Part shown: piece by piece, positions 15,764-26,274 of the stretch
Layout of the letters: every line of letters begins with the position of its first letter
How positions within the stretch are numbered: position 1 is the stretch's first letter
Assembly (NCBI GenBank): GCA_005405945.1
Contig: BJHW01000001.1
Coordinates: forward strand, 7,564,001-7,628,000
Source of the DNA: Streptomyces violaceusniger
GTDB taxonomy: Bacteria > Actinomycetota > Actinomycetes > Streptomycetales > Streptomycetaceae
DNA length: 64,000 bases
Direction of reading: 5' to 3'
Translations under genes and position numbers: made by a program
Notes under the pieces: generated by a model
The model's database searches: none
Seen by the model: the letters and a program-made list of their open reading frames with translations, nothing else
What the model was told of the DNA's origin: nothing

Positions 15764-16677
15764 ATGGCCGGTCCAGCGTTCCGCGCCGCCGCCGTCCGAG
15801 TGCGCGTCCCCGCCTCGAGCGCCAATCTCGGTCCTGGCTTCGACGCCCTCGGCCTGGCCCTGGGCCTCTACGACGACGTGGTGGTCCGGGTGGCCGACTC
15901 CGGTCTCCACGTCGACATCGCCGGTGAAGGCGCGGAGTCGCTTCCGCGCGACGAGAACCATCTGCTCGTACGCTCCCTGCGCACCGCCTTCGACCTGCTG
16001 GGCGGGCAGCCCCGCGGCCTCGAGCTGGTCTGCGCCAACCGCATCCCGCACGGCCGGGGCCTGGGCTCCTCCTCCGCCGCCATCTGCGCCGGGATCGTCG
16101 CCGCGCGCGCGGTGACCATAGGCGGCGCCGAGCGGCTCGACGACGCGGCGATGCTGGAGCTGGCCACCGAGATCGAGGGTCACCCCGACAATGTCGCCGC
16201 CTGTCTGCTCGGCGGCTTCACCTTGGCCTGGACGGACGCGGGGTCCGCCCGGGCGATCAGGATGGACCCCGCGGATTCCATCGTTCCGGTGGTCTTCGTC
16301 CCTGGCCGGCCGGTGCTCACCGAGACCGCCCGCGGCCTGCTGCCGCGCACCGTCCCGCATGTGGACGCCGCGGTCAACGCGGGCCGGGCCGCACTGCTCG
16401 TCGAGGCCCTGACCAGGCGTCCTGAGCTGCTGCTCGCCGCGACGGAGGACCGGCTGCACCAGGAATACCGTGCTCCGGCGATGCCCGAGAGCGTGAGCCT
16501 GGTGAACCGACTGCGGGCGGACGGCGTCCCCGCGGTCATCTCCGGCGCGGGCCCCACGGTGCTCGCGCTGGTCGAGGACGGTGCGGCCGACAAGGTCGCA
16601 CGACTGGCGGGCGAGGGGTGGGCGGCCAACCGGCTGGCTCTCGACGCCGGGGGGCGAGCGTCCTGCCGCTCACCTGA
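15764..16677 (+). CDS. thrB: homoserine kinase, one frameshift near the end of this sequence
   Basis: A GHMP-family kinase of about 304 residues that phosphorylates homoserine for threonine synthase. N-terminal substrate motif SSANLGPGFDALG; ATP-binding glycine/serine loop IPHGRGLGSSSAA; C-terminal ISGAGPTVLAL. ATG 15764 with AAGGAGAG upstream is the start. Near 16652 a run of six G (expected seven) breaks the frame. Restoring one base gives the usual C-terminus SVLPLT and stop TGA 16675-16677. Because threonine synthesis needs this gene, I read the break as a sequence error. Confidence 0.93.
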
Positions 16678-17079
16678 CACCGCGATCCGGGGTGCCCCGG
16701 AGCCGGGAAAACTCTATAGCCGGTCTTGGAGAGGGGGAATGTTTGTTGGATCCGGTAGTGTTAACCTCAAGTCTGCACTCGATGCCTCTTGGATGTACTC
16801 GGAGGCGAGGTGCTCAGTGTCCCCATCAGGGACCACCCTTCTTCCGGGAGCCTCCCACACTGCCTGAGCAGCCTGCCTGAGCAGTATCGAGCACGCTCCG
16901 GAATCGGCGTGGCGGATTCTCGTGAATCCTCCGCCGCGTCGGAACCATGAACTGATCTCTCCGCCGTACCCCGGCGGACCACCGCCCCGGCCCGGTCCGT
17001 AACGGAAGGACCACAGCCGGACAGCACAACCGGTCGCCGAGCCAGACAGGCCGACGCCCGCTCCAGGGAAGGACCCTTC
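16678..17079 (+). promoter_or_regulatory. 402-base structured leader/promoter region of rho
   Basis: No gene. Several hairpins lie in a row: GTCCC/GGGAC (16819-16833); two tandem copies of the self-complementary CTGCCTGAGCAG (16860-16871 and 16873-16884); an imperfect stem around 16911-16935; and TCCGCCG/CGGCGGA (16960-16978). The T/A-rich stretch near 16742-16765 (ending GTTAACCTC) is the best place for a promoter, but I cannot fix the hexamers. Rho genes are often autoregulated through long leaders, so this region deserves attention. Confidence 0.5.
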
Positions 17080-19203
<2,124 letters not shown>

Positions 19204-19231
19204 CCGGGCACCCGCCGGAACGCTCCGTAGC

Positions 19232-19262
19232 CGAGGCCCCCCGCACCGCGGGGGCCTCGTTT
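19232..19262 (+). terminator. intrinsic terminator after rho
   Basis: CGAGGCCCCC pairs with GGGGGCCTCG across a short loop and is followed by TTT. It lies 29 bases after the rho stop. Confidence 0.8.
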
Positions 19263-19569
19263 GCGTTTCATGAGAGGTGCACCACAGCCGAAGAGCGGGC
19301 CACGGACCGGTTCTGATCACGTTATCGCCCGCGAAAGTGCAGGTCAGAGCGGTAAGGCGGACGAACGGGACGAACGGTGCGCCCGGCGGCCCAGGCGAAA
19401 ACCAGCCATCGCACATATGCAACCCTGGCGGCCGGCCTTCCATCTGTCAGGTCGGAACACGGGCCGGAACACGGGCCGGAACACAGGCTGACTCCACCGC
19501 GTAACGCGACGCCACGCCTGACCGTGACGGCAGGGGGTACTCGGGCAGCTAAAGAGAACTGAGGAGCAC
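19263..19569 (+). promoter_or_regulatory. 307-base promoter region of the LCP gene with 12-bp tandem repeats
   Basis: No gene supported. CGGAACACGGGC recurs with an exact 12-base period at 19453, 19465 and 19477 (the last is shortened), about 85 bases upstream of the LCP start. It could be a regulator array or simple slippage. Confidence 0.45.
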
Positions 19570-20694
19570 ATGGCCGAGGACAGCAGCAACGCACCGGTGA
19601 GCCCGGGCCGCCACCGCGCCCGCGGGGCGACGGCCGGGCGCCGTCGCAAGCGGCCCAGCACGCGCCGTAGGGCCGTGCTCTACACGGTGTGGACGCTGGC
19701 CGCCGTGCTGGTGCTCGGCGGTGCCGGACTCGGCTACCTCTACTACAAGCTGAACGGCAACCTCACCGGCGTCGACGTCAACGCCGCCCTCGGCGCCAAC
19801 CGCCCGAAGAACGTCGACGACGGCTCGATGGACATCCTCGTCCTCGGCTCCGACTCCCGGGCCGGTAAGAACGCCAAGTACGGCACGGACGAGGGCACCT
19901 CGCGCTCCGACACGGCGATGATCGTCCACGTCTACAAGGGCCACAAGAAGGCCAGCGTCATCAGCATCCCGCGCGACACCCTCATACAGCGGCCCTCCTG
20001 CACCACCAAGGGCGGGCAGCGGACGCCCGCCGTGCGGGCGGCCATGTTCAACAGCGCCTACGAGGCCGGCGGCCCGGCCTGCACCATCAAGACCGTCGAG
20101 TCCATGACGGGCATACGCATGGACCACTTCCTCGAGGTCGACTTCTCCGGCTTCAAGCAGCTGATAGACGACCTCGGCGGCGTCAATCTCACCACCACCG
20201 CCCCGATCCACGACCCCAAGAGCCACCTCGACCTGGAGCCCGGCCCGCACACCCTGAACGGGGAGCAGTCGCTGGGCCTGGTGCGCACCCGGCACGGCGT
20301 GGGCGACGGCAGCGACCTCGGCCGGATCAAGCTCCAGCAGGCGTTCGTCAAGGCGCTGCTGGACCAGATCAAGCACGTGGACGTGTTCGGCAACCCGAAG
20401 AAGCTCTACGACCTCGCGGACACCTCCACCAAGGCCCTCACCACCGACTCCGAGCTGGCCTCGGTGAGCAAGCTGAAGGGATTCGCCGAGTCCCTGAAGG
20501 GCATCGGCTCGGGCAACATGAAGATGACCACGCTGCCGGTCGAGTACGACCCGCAGAACCCGGCCCGGGTGCTGCCCATGGAGCGCAAGGCCAAGCTGAT
20601 ATGGACCGCGCTCCGGCATGACCAGCCGGTCCCCGCCTCCGCCACCAAGGGCTCCGCGGGCGACGCCACCGACGCGGGCAAGGTCGTCAAGTAG
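19570..20694 (+). CDS. LytR-CpsA-Psr (LCP) family cell-wall glycopolymer ligase
   Basis: A 374-residue type II membrane protein. A cytoplasmic Arg/Lys-rich N-terminus (1-33) precedes one membrane segment at about 35-59. The extracytoplasmic LCP domain follows, with MDILVLGSDSRAG, SRSDTAMIVHV, SVISIPRDTLI and LGLVRTRHGVGDGSDLGRIKLQQ. These hold the Asp/Arg residues used for polyprenyl-phosphate binding and phosphotransfer. LCP enzymes attach teichoic acids or other glycopolymers to peptidoglycan. ATG 19570 follows GAGGAG. The gene stands alone between two terminators. Confidence 0.93.
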   Translation: MAEDSSNAPVSPGRHRARGATAGRRRKRPSTRRRAVLYTVWTLAAVLVLGGAGLGYLYYKLNGNLTGVDVNAALGANRPKNVDDGSMDILVLGSDSRAGKNAKYGTDEGTSRSDTAMIVHVYKGHKKASVISIPRDTLIQRPSCTTKGGQRTPAVRAAMFNSAYEAGGPACTIKTVESMTGIRMDHFLEVDFSGFKQLIDDLGGVNLTTTAPIHDPKSHLDLEPGPHTLNGEQSLGLVRTRHGVGDGSDLGRIKLQQAFVKALLDQIKHVDVFGNPKKLYDLADTSTKALTTDSELASVSKLKGFAESLKGIGSGNMKMTTLPVEYDPQNPARVLPMERKAKLIWTALRHDQPVPASATKGSAGDATDAGKVVK

Positions 20695-20733
20695 GGCCGT
20701 CCACGGTCGTCCGAGGGCGTCCGGCAGCCTCAC

Positions 20734-20762
20734 GGGCGGGCCGGGAATATCCCGACCCGCCC
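20734..20762 (+). terminator. hairpin terminator after the LCP gene
   Basis: GGGCGGG and CGGGA (20734-20746) pair with TCCCG and CCCGCCC (20750-20762), with one C-A mismatch and a 3-base loop. TTTT follows at 20767. Confidence 0.7.
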
Positions 20763-20870
20763 CCGGTTTTGGGGGATGCGGCCAGTACTGGCAAACTGGA
20801 TCGTCGGTCCCGGTTCACGACAGGCAACCCGCCCGTCGACCCGGTGCCCTCCCGAACCTAGGAGAATCCC

Positions 20871-21095
20871 TTGAAGCGCGACATCCACCCGGAGTACGTC
20901 GAGACGCAGGTCAGCTGCACCTGTGGCGCCTCCTTCACCACCCGTAGCACCGTGAGCGGCGGCGCCATCCGCGCCGACATCTGCTCCGAGTGCCACCCGT
21001 TCTACACGGGCAAGCAGAAGATCCTCGACACCGGTGGCCGTGTGGCGCGGTTCGAGGCCCGCTTCGGCAAGAACGCCGGGTCCGCCAAGAAGTAG
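20871..21095 (+). CDS. rpmE: ribosomal protein bL31, zinc-binding form
   Basis: A 74-residue large-subunit protein. It carries the Cys set of the zinc-containing C+ form (VSCTCGASF and ICSECHPFYTG), so it is not the Zur-regulated zinc-free paralogue. It starts at TTG 20871, six bases after AGGAGA. It has its own terminator downstream. Confidence 0.97.
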   Translation: MKRDIHPEYVETQVSCTCGASFTTRSTVSGGAIRADICSECHPFYTGKQKILDTGGRVARFEARFGKNAGSAKK

Positions 21096-21107
21096 CGACC
21101 CGCACGG

Positions 21108-21155
21108 CGCCGGTCTTCGGTCGTCCCTTCCCTGGGGCGACCGGACCGGCGTTTT
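21108..21155 (+). terminator. intrinsic terminator after rpmE
   Basis: CGCCGGTC (21108-21115) pairs with GACCGGCG (21144-21151). An inner CGGTCG/CGACCG extends the structure, and TTTT follows directly. Confidence 0.85.
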
Positions 21156-21220
21156 GTCGTCACCGGCCCTCCGGCACCTTTCCGCAACGCCACCACGCAG
21201 ACCATTCAGGGAGCCCTCCG

Positions 21221-22290
21221 ATGTTCGAGGCGGTCGAGGAACTCATCGGCGAACACGCCGACCTCGAGAAGCGGCTCGCCGACCCCGCGGTCCACGCCGA
21301 CCAGCGGGAGGCGCGGCGGCTCAACAAGCGCTACGCCGAGCTGACCCCGGTGATCACCGCCTATCGCGCCTGGAAGCAGGCCGGTGACGACATCGAGACG
21401 GCCCGCGAGCTGGCCCAGGACGACCCGACTTCGTGGACGAGGTCAAGGAGCTGGAGCAGGGCCGCGAACAGCTGACCGACCGGCTGCGGCTGCTGCTCGT
21501 GCCCCGCGACCCGAGCGACGACAAGGACGTCATCCTGGAGGTCAAGGCCGGGGAGGGCGGCGAGGAGTCCGCGCTGTTCGCCGGTGACCTGCTGCGGATG
21601 TATCTGCGGTACGCCGAGCGGATCGGCTGGAAGGCCGAGATCATCGACTCCAACGAGTCCGACCTCGGCGGCTACAAGGACGTCCAGGTGGCGATCAAGG
21701 CCAGGGGCACCATCGAGCCCGGCCAGGGCGTCTGGGCCCGGCTGAAGTACGAGGGCGGGGTGCACCGGGTGCAGCGGGTGCCCGCCACCGAGTCCCAGGG
21801 CCGTATCCACACCTCCGCGGCCGGTGTGCTGGTCACGCCCGAGGCCGAGGAGGTCGAGGTCGAGATCGGCCCCAACGACCTGCGGATCGACGTCTACCGC
21901 TCCTCCGGACCCGGCGGCCAGTCGGTGAACACCACCGACTCCGCGGTGCGCATCACCCATCTGCCCACCGGCATCGTCGTCTCCTGCCAGAACGAGAAGA
22001 GCCAGCTCCAGAACAAGGAGCAGGCGCTGCGCATCCTGCGCTCGCGGCTGCTGGCCGCGGCCCAGGAGGAGGCCGAGCGGGAGGCGTCGGACGCGCGGCG
22101 CAGCCAGGTCCGCACCGTCGACCGGTCCGAGCGCATCCGTACGTACAACTTCCCGGAAAACCGGATCTCGGACCATCGTGTCGGTTTCAAGGCGTACAAC
22201 TTGGACCAGGTGCTCGACGGCGAACTCGATCCGGTGATCCAGGCGTGCGTCGACGCCGACGCGGCCGCCAAGCTGGCGGCCGCGGGCTGA
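21221..22290 (+). CDS. prfA: peptide chain release factor 1, one frameshift in this sequence
   Basis: RF1 of about 356 residues, which ends translation at UAA and UAG. The frame breaks near 21428. Adding one base to the CCC run joins ELAQDDP to DFVDEVKELEQGRE, restoring the family sequence. The catalytic GGQ loop is in SSGPGGQSVNTTDSA at about residues 232-234. The codon-recognition motif PxT is visible as PAT in RVPATESQGRIHTS. RF1 is essential, so the break is almost certainly a sequence error. prmC, whose product methylates the GGQ glutamine, follows. Confidence 0.95.
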
Positions 22291-22344
22291 GCCACCCACC
22301 GAGAGACGCTTCGTGCCCTTGTCCGGACCGGCTGGAGGAATTCA

Positions 22345-23190
22345 GTGAACGTGCTGCTCGCCGAGGTGGCGCAGGCCACTCAGCGGCTGGCCGACGCGGG
22401 CGTGCCCTCACCGCGCTTCGACGCGGAGGAGCTCGCCGCCTTTGTGCACGGCGTCAAGCGGGGAGAGCTGCACGGCGTGCCCGACGCCGACTTCGACGCC
22501 CGCTACTGGGAGGCGGTCGCCCGCCGCGAGGCCCGCGAACCCCTTCAGCACATCACCGGCCGCGCCTTCTTCCGCTATCTCGAGCTCCAGGTCGGACCGG
22601 GGGTCTTCGTGCCCCGGCCGGAGACCGAGTCGGTGGTCGGCTGGGCGATAGACGCGGTGCGCGCCATGGACGTCGTCGAACCGCTCATCGTCGATCTGTG
22701 CGCCGGTTCCGGGGCCATCGCGCTCGCCCTCGCCCAGGAGGTGCCGCGCTCCAAGGTGCACGCCGTGGAGCTGGACGAGGGCGCCCTGCGCTGGGCCCGC
22801 AAGAACGTCGAGGGGTCCCGCGTCGTTCTCCATCACGCGGACGCGTTGACGGCCCTGCCCGAGCTCGACGGGCAGGTGGACCTCGTCATCAGCAACCCGC
22901 CGTACATCCCGCTGACCGAGTGGGAGTACGTGGCGCCGGAGGCCCGCGATCACGACCCCCAGCTCGCGCTCTTCTCCGGTGAGGACGGCCTCGATGTCAT
23001 CCGTGGCCTGGAGCGCACCGCCCACCGGCTGCTGCGCCCCGGGGGCGTGGTGGTCATCGAGCACGCAGACACCCAGGGCGGCCAGGTGCCGTGGATCTTC
23101 ACGGAGGAGCGTGGCTGGGCGGACGCCGCCGACCACCCCGACCTGAACAACCGGCCCCGGTTCGCCACCGCGCGGAAGGCCATGCCGTGA
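22345..23190 (+). CDS. prmC: release factor glutamine methyltransferase
   Basis: A 281-residue SAM-dependent N5-glutamine methyltransferase (HemK/PrmC) that modifies the GGQ motif of RF1 and RF2. SAM-binding motif VDLCAGSGAIALALA; catalytic NPPY in DLVISNPPYIPL near residue 183. GTG 22345 lies six bases after GGAGGA. It is placed directly after its substrate gene prfA, as in many bacteria. Confidence 0.96.
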   Translation: MNVLLAEVAQATQRLADAGVPSPRFDAEELAAFVHGVKRGELHGVPDADFDARYWEAVARREAREPLQHITGRAFFRYLELQVGPGVFVPRPETESVVGWAIDAVRAMDVVEPLIVDLCAGSGAIALALAQEVPRSKVHAVELDEGALRWARKNVEGSRVVLHHADALTALPELDGQVDLVISNPPYIPLTEWEYVAPEARDHDPQLALFSGEDGLDVIRGLERTAHRLLRPGGVVVIEHADTQGGQVPWIFTEERGWADAADHPDLNNRPRFATARKAMP

Positions 23191-23237
23191 CGGCGGCACC
23201 GCACCACACATTGGCCACGTACGAGGAGGTCCGTTAA

Positions 23238-23885
23238 ATGGCACGGCGATACGACTGCGGGGACGCGACCGACCGCAAGACCGGCCTGCGCGAGGCCGCC
23301 TCCGCCGTCCGCCGCGGCGAGCTGGTCGTGCTGCCCACCGACACCGTCTACGGGATCGGCGCGGACGCCTTCAACGCCGAGGCGGTCGGCGATCTGCTCG
23401 AGGCCAAGGGCCGCGGCCGCAACATGCCCACACCGGTGCTGGTCGGCTCGCCGAACACGCTGCACGGACTGGTCACCGACTTCTCCGAGATGGCCTGGGA
23501 GCTGGTGGACGCCTTCTGGCCCGGCGCGCTCACCCTCGTCGCCCGGCACCAGCCGTCGCTCACCTGGGACCTGGGGGAGACCCGGGGCACCGTGGCGGTC
23601 CGGATGCCGCTGCACCCGGTGGCGATCGAACTGCTGACGGACTTCGGCCCGATGGCGGTCTCCAGCGCCAATCTGACCGGACACCCCTCCCCGCAGGACT
23701 GCGACGCCGCCCAGGACATGCTGGGGGACTCCGTCTCGGTGTACCTCGACGGCGGGCCGACCCCGGCCGCCGTGCCCTCCTCGATCGTCGACGTGACCGG
23801 CAAGGTGCCGGTGCTGCTCCGGGCGGGCGCGCTCACCGCCGAGCAGCTCCGGGAGGTCGTACCCGACCTCGAGGTGGCCAATTGA
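23238..23885 (+). CDS. L-threonylcarbamoyladenylate synthase (TsaC/Sua5/YrdC family)
   Basis: A 215-residue YrdC-domain enzyme that makes threonylcarbamoyl-AMP from threonine, bicarbonate and ATP for t6A37 modification of ANN-decoding tRNAs. Motifs VVLPTDTVYGIGADAF, PTPVLVGS and MAVSSANLTGHPS are present. ATG 23238 follows GAGGAGG. Its stop overlaps the TTG start of the next gene (TTGA), so the two are translationally coupled. The prfA-prmC-tsaC cluster groups translation-quality functions. Confidence 0.93.
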   Translation: MARRYDCGDATDRKTGLREAASAVRRGELVVLPTDTVYGIGADAFNAEAVGDLLEAKGRGRNMPTPVLVGSPNTLHGLVTDFSEMAWELVDAFWPGALTLVARHQPSLTWDLGETRGTVAVRMPLHPVAIELLTDFGPMAVSSANLTGHPSPQDCDAAQDMLGDSVSVYLDGGPTPAAVPSSIVDVTGKVPVLLRAGALTAEQLREVVPDLEVAN

Positions 23886-24541
23886 CAGCCCCTGAGGGGC
23901 GTGGCATAGCGGAACACCGTGAGAAGAACGCCGAGACCACCTTCCGCATCCTCCACGTCAGCACCGGCAATGTGTGCCGCTCGCCGATCACCGAGCGGCT
24001 GACCCGGCACGCCCTCGCCCACCGTCTCGGAAGCGCCCGCACCCGCGGTCTGATCGTGGAGTCCGCCGGCACCTGGGGCCATGAGGGCGCGCCCATGGAG
24101 GCGCACGCCGCGACGGTCCTGACCGACTTCGGGGCCGACCCGGCGGGCTTCCTCGGCCGTGAGCTGCTGGACGAGCACGTCATCCGCGCCGACCTGGTCC
24201 TGACCGCCACCCGCGACCACCGGGCGCAGGTGATCTCGATGGGGCACTCGGCGGGGCTGCGCACCTTCACGCTCAAGGAGTTCACCCGGCTGGTGCGGGC
24301 CATAGACCCCGCGACGCTGCCCGACCCGGAGGAGGCGGGCGGTGTGGTGGAGCGGGCCCGCGCCCTGGTACAGGCGGCGGCCGCGCTGCGCGGCTGGCTG
24401 CTGGCGCCCAACGAGGAGGCGGACGAGGTGCACGATCCGTACGGGGCGCCGATCACCTTCTTCCGCTCCATCGGGGACGAGATCAACCAGGCCCTGGACC
24501 CGGTCGTCACGGCGCTGACGGGCGTTCCCGCCCCCGCGTAG
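23882..24541 (+). CDS. low-molecular-weight protein tyrosine phosphatase homologue with Ser in place of the catalytic Cys
   Basis: A 219-residue protein of the arsenate reductase/LMW-PTP fold. The phosphate loop normally reads C-x5-R-S with Cys as nucleophile. Here it is HVSTGNVCRSP, so the nucleophile position is S27 while the Arg (R33) is kept. C32 is the non-catalytic loop Cys. The general-acid Asp would be near LPDPEEA. As written the protein should bind phosphotyrosine-like ligands but hydrolyse them poorly, if at all; it may be a pseudophosphatase or use another mechanism. TTG 23882 overlaps the tsaC stop. Protein phosphatase is the usual database label. Confidence 0.8.
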   Translation: MTAPEGRGIAEHREKNAETTFRILHVSTGNVCRSPITERLTRHALAHRLGSARTRGLIVESAGTWGHEGAPMEAHAATVLTDFGADPAGFLGRELLDEHVIRADLVLTATRDHRAQVISMGHSAGLRTFTLKEFTRLVRAIDPATLPDPEEAGGVVERARALVQAAAALRGWLLAPNEEADEVHDPYGAPITFFRSIGDEINQALDPVVTALTGVPAPA

Positions 24542-24550
24542 GCCCCAGGG

Positions 24551-24775
24551 GGTGTCCGACGGATCTTGAGGCCTGCGGCGGGCTGCTCCCCTATCCCGCC
24601 CCTTCCCGACACCTGACGACGTGCGGCTCCGCCGCGTGCGGGGCTTCGCCCCAGACCCCCGGGGTCCAGGGGCGAAGCCCCTGCCACGCGGCGGAGCCGC
24701 ATATCGATGCCGCGGGAAGGGGCGGGGAGGGGACAGTATCGACATGCGGCTCCGCCGCGTGGTCCACCGGACACC
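24551..24775. repeat. interspersed GC-rich repeat, copy B, palindromic with inverted ends
   Basis: The element starts GGTGTCCG at 24551 and ends CGGACACC at 24768-24775, a perfect 8-bp terminal inverted repeat. Just inside, CCCGCCCCTTCCCG on the left faces CGGGAAGGGGCGGGGAGGGG on the right. The centre holds further inverted arms (GGGGCTTCGCCCC and GGGGCGAAGCCCC). It has no coding capacity and looks like a small non-autonomous element. It fills most of the 368-base gap before glyA; the remaining 134 bases precede the glyA start. Confidence 0.8.
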
Positions 24776-24909
24776 GCGTAGGGGGCCCGGGGCGCGCCGT
24801 AAGGGGCCTTCCCGGGCCGTACGGCGCGCCGTGCGGCGTCGTGAGGCCTACATTGGGGGTGACCCACCGACAACGATCCGCTGTCCCCTCCCGAGGCTGT
24901 GAGCACGCC

Positions 24910-26199
24910 ATGGCCGTCACCCCCTGGGGCCCCGATTTCGCCGGCCTCGCCCGTCAGGACCCGGAGCTGGCGGGAATCATCCTGAGCGAGATCGACCGCG
25001 TCTCCGGCGGACTCCAGCTGATCGCGGCCGAGAACTACGCCTCGCCGGCCGTGCTGGCGGCGCTGGCCTCGCCGCTGGCCAACAAGTACGCCGAGGGGTA
25101 TCCCGGCGCCCGCCACCACGGCGGCTGCGAGATCGTGGACATCGCCGAGCGGGTGGCCCAGGACCGGGCCAAGGCGCTGTTCGGCGCCGAGCACGCCAAT
25201 GTGCAGCCGCATTCGGGGTCCTCCGCCGTGCTGGCCGCCTACGCCGCGCTGCTGCGGCCCGGGGACACGGTGCTGGCGATGGCGCTGCCGCACGGCGGCC
25301 ACCTCACCCATGGCTCGCCCGCCAATTTCTCCGGCCGCTGGTTCGACTTCATCGGCTACGGCGTCGATCCGGCGACTGGGCTGATCGACTACGAGCAGCT
25401 GCGCGGGCTCGCCCACGCCCACCGCCCCAAGGCGATCGTCTGCGGGTCGATCTCCTATCCCCGCCATCTGGACTACGCCGCCTTCCGCGCCGTCGCGGAC
25501 GAGGTGGGCGCGTATCTCATCGCCGACGCCGCCCATTCGATCGGCCTGGTCGCGGGAAAGGCGGCGCCGTCCCCGGTGCCGTACGCGGACGTGGTGTGCG
25601 CAACGACACACAAGGTGCTGCGCGGGCCACGCGGCGGGATGCTGCTGTGCGGTGCGGAACTCGCCGAGCGGGTGGACCGGGCGGTGTTCCCGTTCACCCA
25701 GGGCGGGGCCCAGATGCACTCCGTCGCGGCCAAGGCGGTGGCGTTCGGCGAGGCGGCGGCGCCCGCCTTCACCGCCTATGCGCGGCGGGTGGTGGCCAAT
25801 GCCCGGCTACTGGCGGACGCCCTGGTCGGGGAGGGTCTGGCGGTCACCACCGGCGGCACCGACACCCATATGATCACCGCCGATCCGGCCCCGCTGGGCC
25901 TGGACGGACGCACCGCGAAGGGTCGCTGCGCGGCCGCCGGGATCGTCCTGGACACCTGCGCGCTGGCGTCCGCCACCGACCCCCGAGGGTGCGTCAAGGG
26001 GCTGCGTCTTGGCACCGCGGCGGTGACCACCCAGGGAATGGGAGCGCCGGAAATGGAGCGCATAGCCAACCTCATGGGAACCGTGTTGCGGGACGAAGGC
26101 GTGGTAAGGGAAAAGGTGGCGGAACTGGCGGGGAGATTTCCGCCCTATCCGGACGAGGGTCGAATCATGCAACCATCCGAAGGTGTAGGACGTCTGTAA
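24910..26199 (+). CDS. glyA: serine hydroxymethyltransferase
   Basis: A 429-residue PLP enzyme interconverting serine plus tetrahydrofolate with glycine plus methylene-tetrahydrofolate. Motifs IAAENYASPAVL, GYPGARHHGGCE and NVQPHSGSSAV; the PLP lysine is K235 in ATTHKVLRGPRGG. ATG 24910 is the first start giving the normal N-terminus. The phosphatase homologue upstream is separated from it by repeat copy B, so glyA probably has its own promoter in the last 130 bases. Confidence 0.95.
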   Translation: MAVTPWGPDFAGLARQDPELAGIILSEIDRVSGGLQLIAAENYASPAVLAALASPLANKYAEGYPGARHHGGCEIVDIAERVAQDRAKALFGAEHANVQPHSGSSAVLAAYAALLRPGDTVLAMALPHGGHLTHGSPANFSGRWFDFIGYGVDPATGLIDYEQLRGLAHAHRPKAIVCGSISYPRHLDYAAFRAVADEVGAYLIADAAHSIGLVAGKAAPSPVPYADVVCATTHKVLRGPRGGMLLCGAELAERVDRAVFPFTQGGAQMHSVAAKAVAFGEAAAPAFTAYARRVVANARLLADALVGEGLAVTTGGTDTHMITADPAPLGLDGRTAKGRCAAAGIVLDTCALASATDPRGCVKGLRLGTAAVTTQGMGAPEMERIANLMGTVLRDEGVVREKVAELAGRFPPYPDEGRIMQPSEGVGRL

Positions 26200-26274
26200 G
26201 TACGTTCACCGAGAGGCGTCCGACACGCATAGGGTGTGGGGCTGTGATGGCCAGCGATACCTCTGGGGCAGCCT

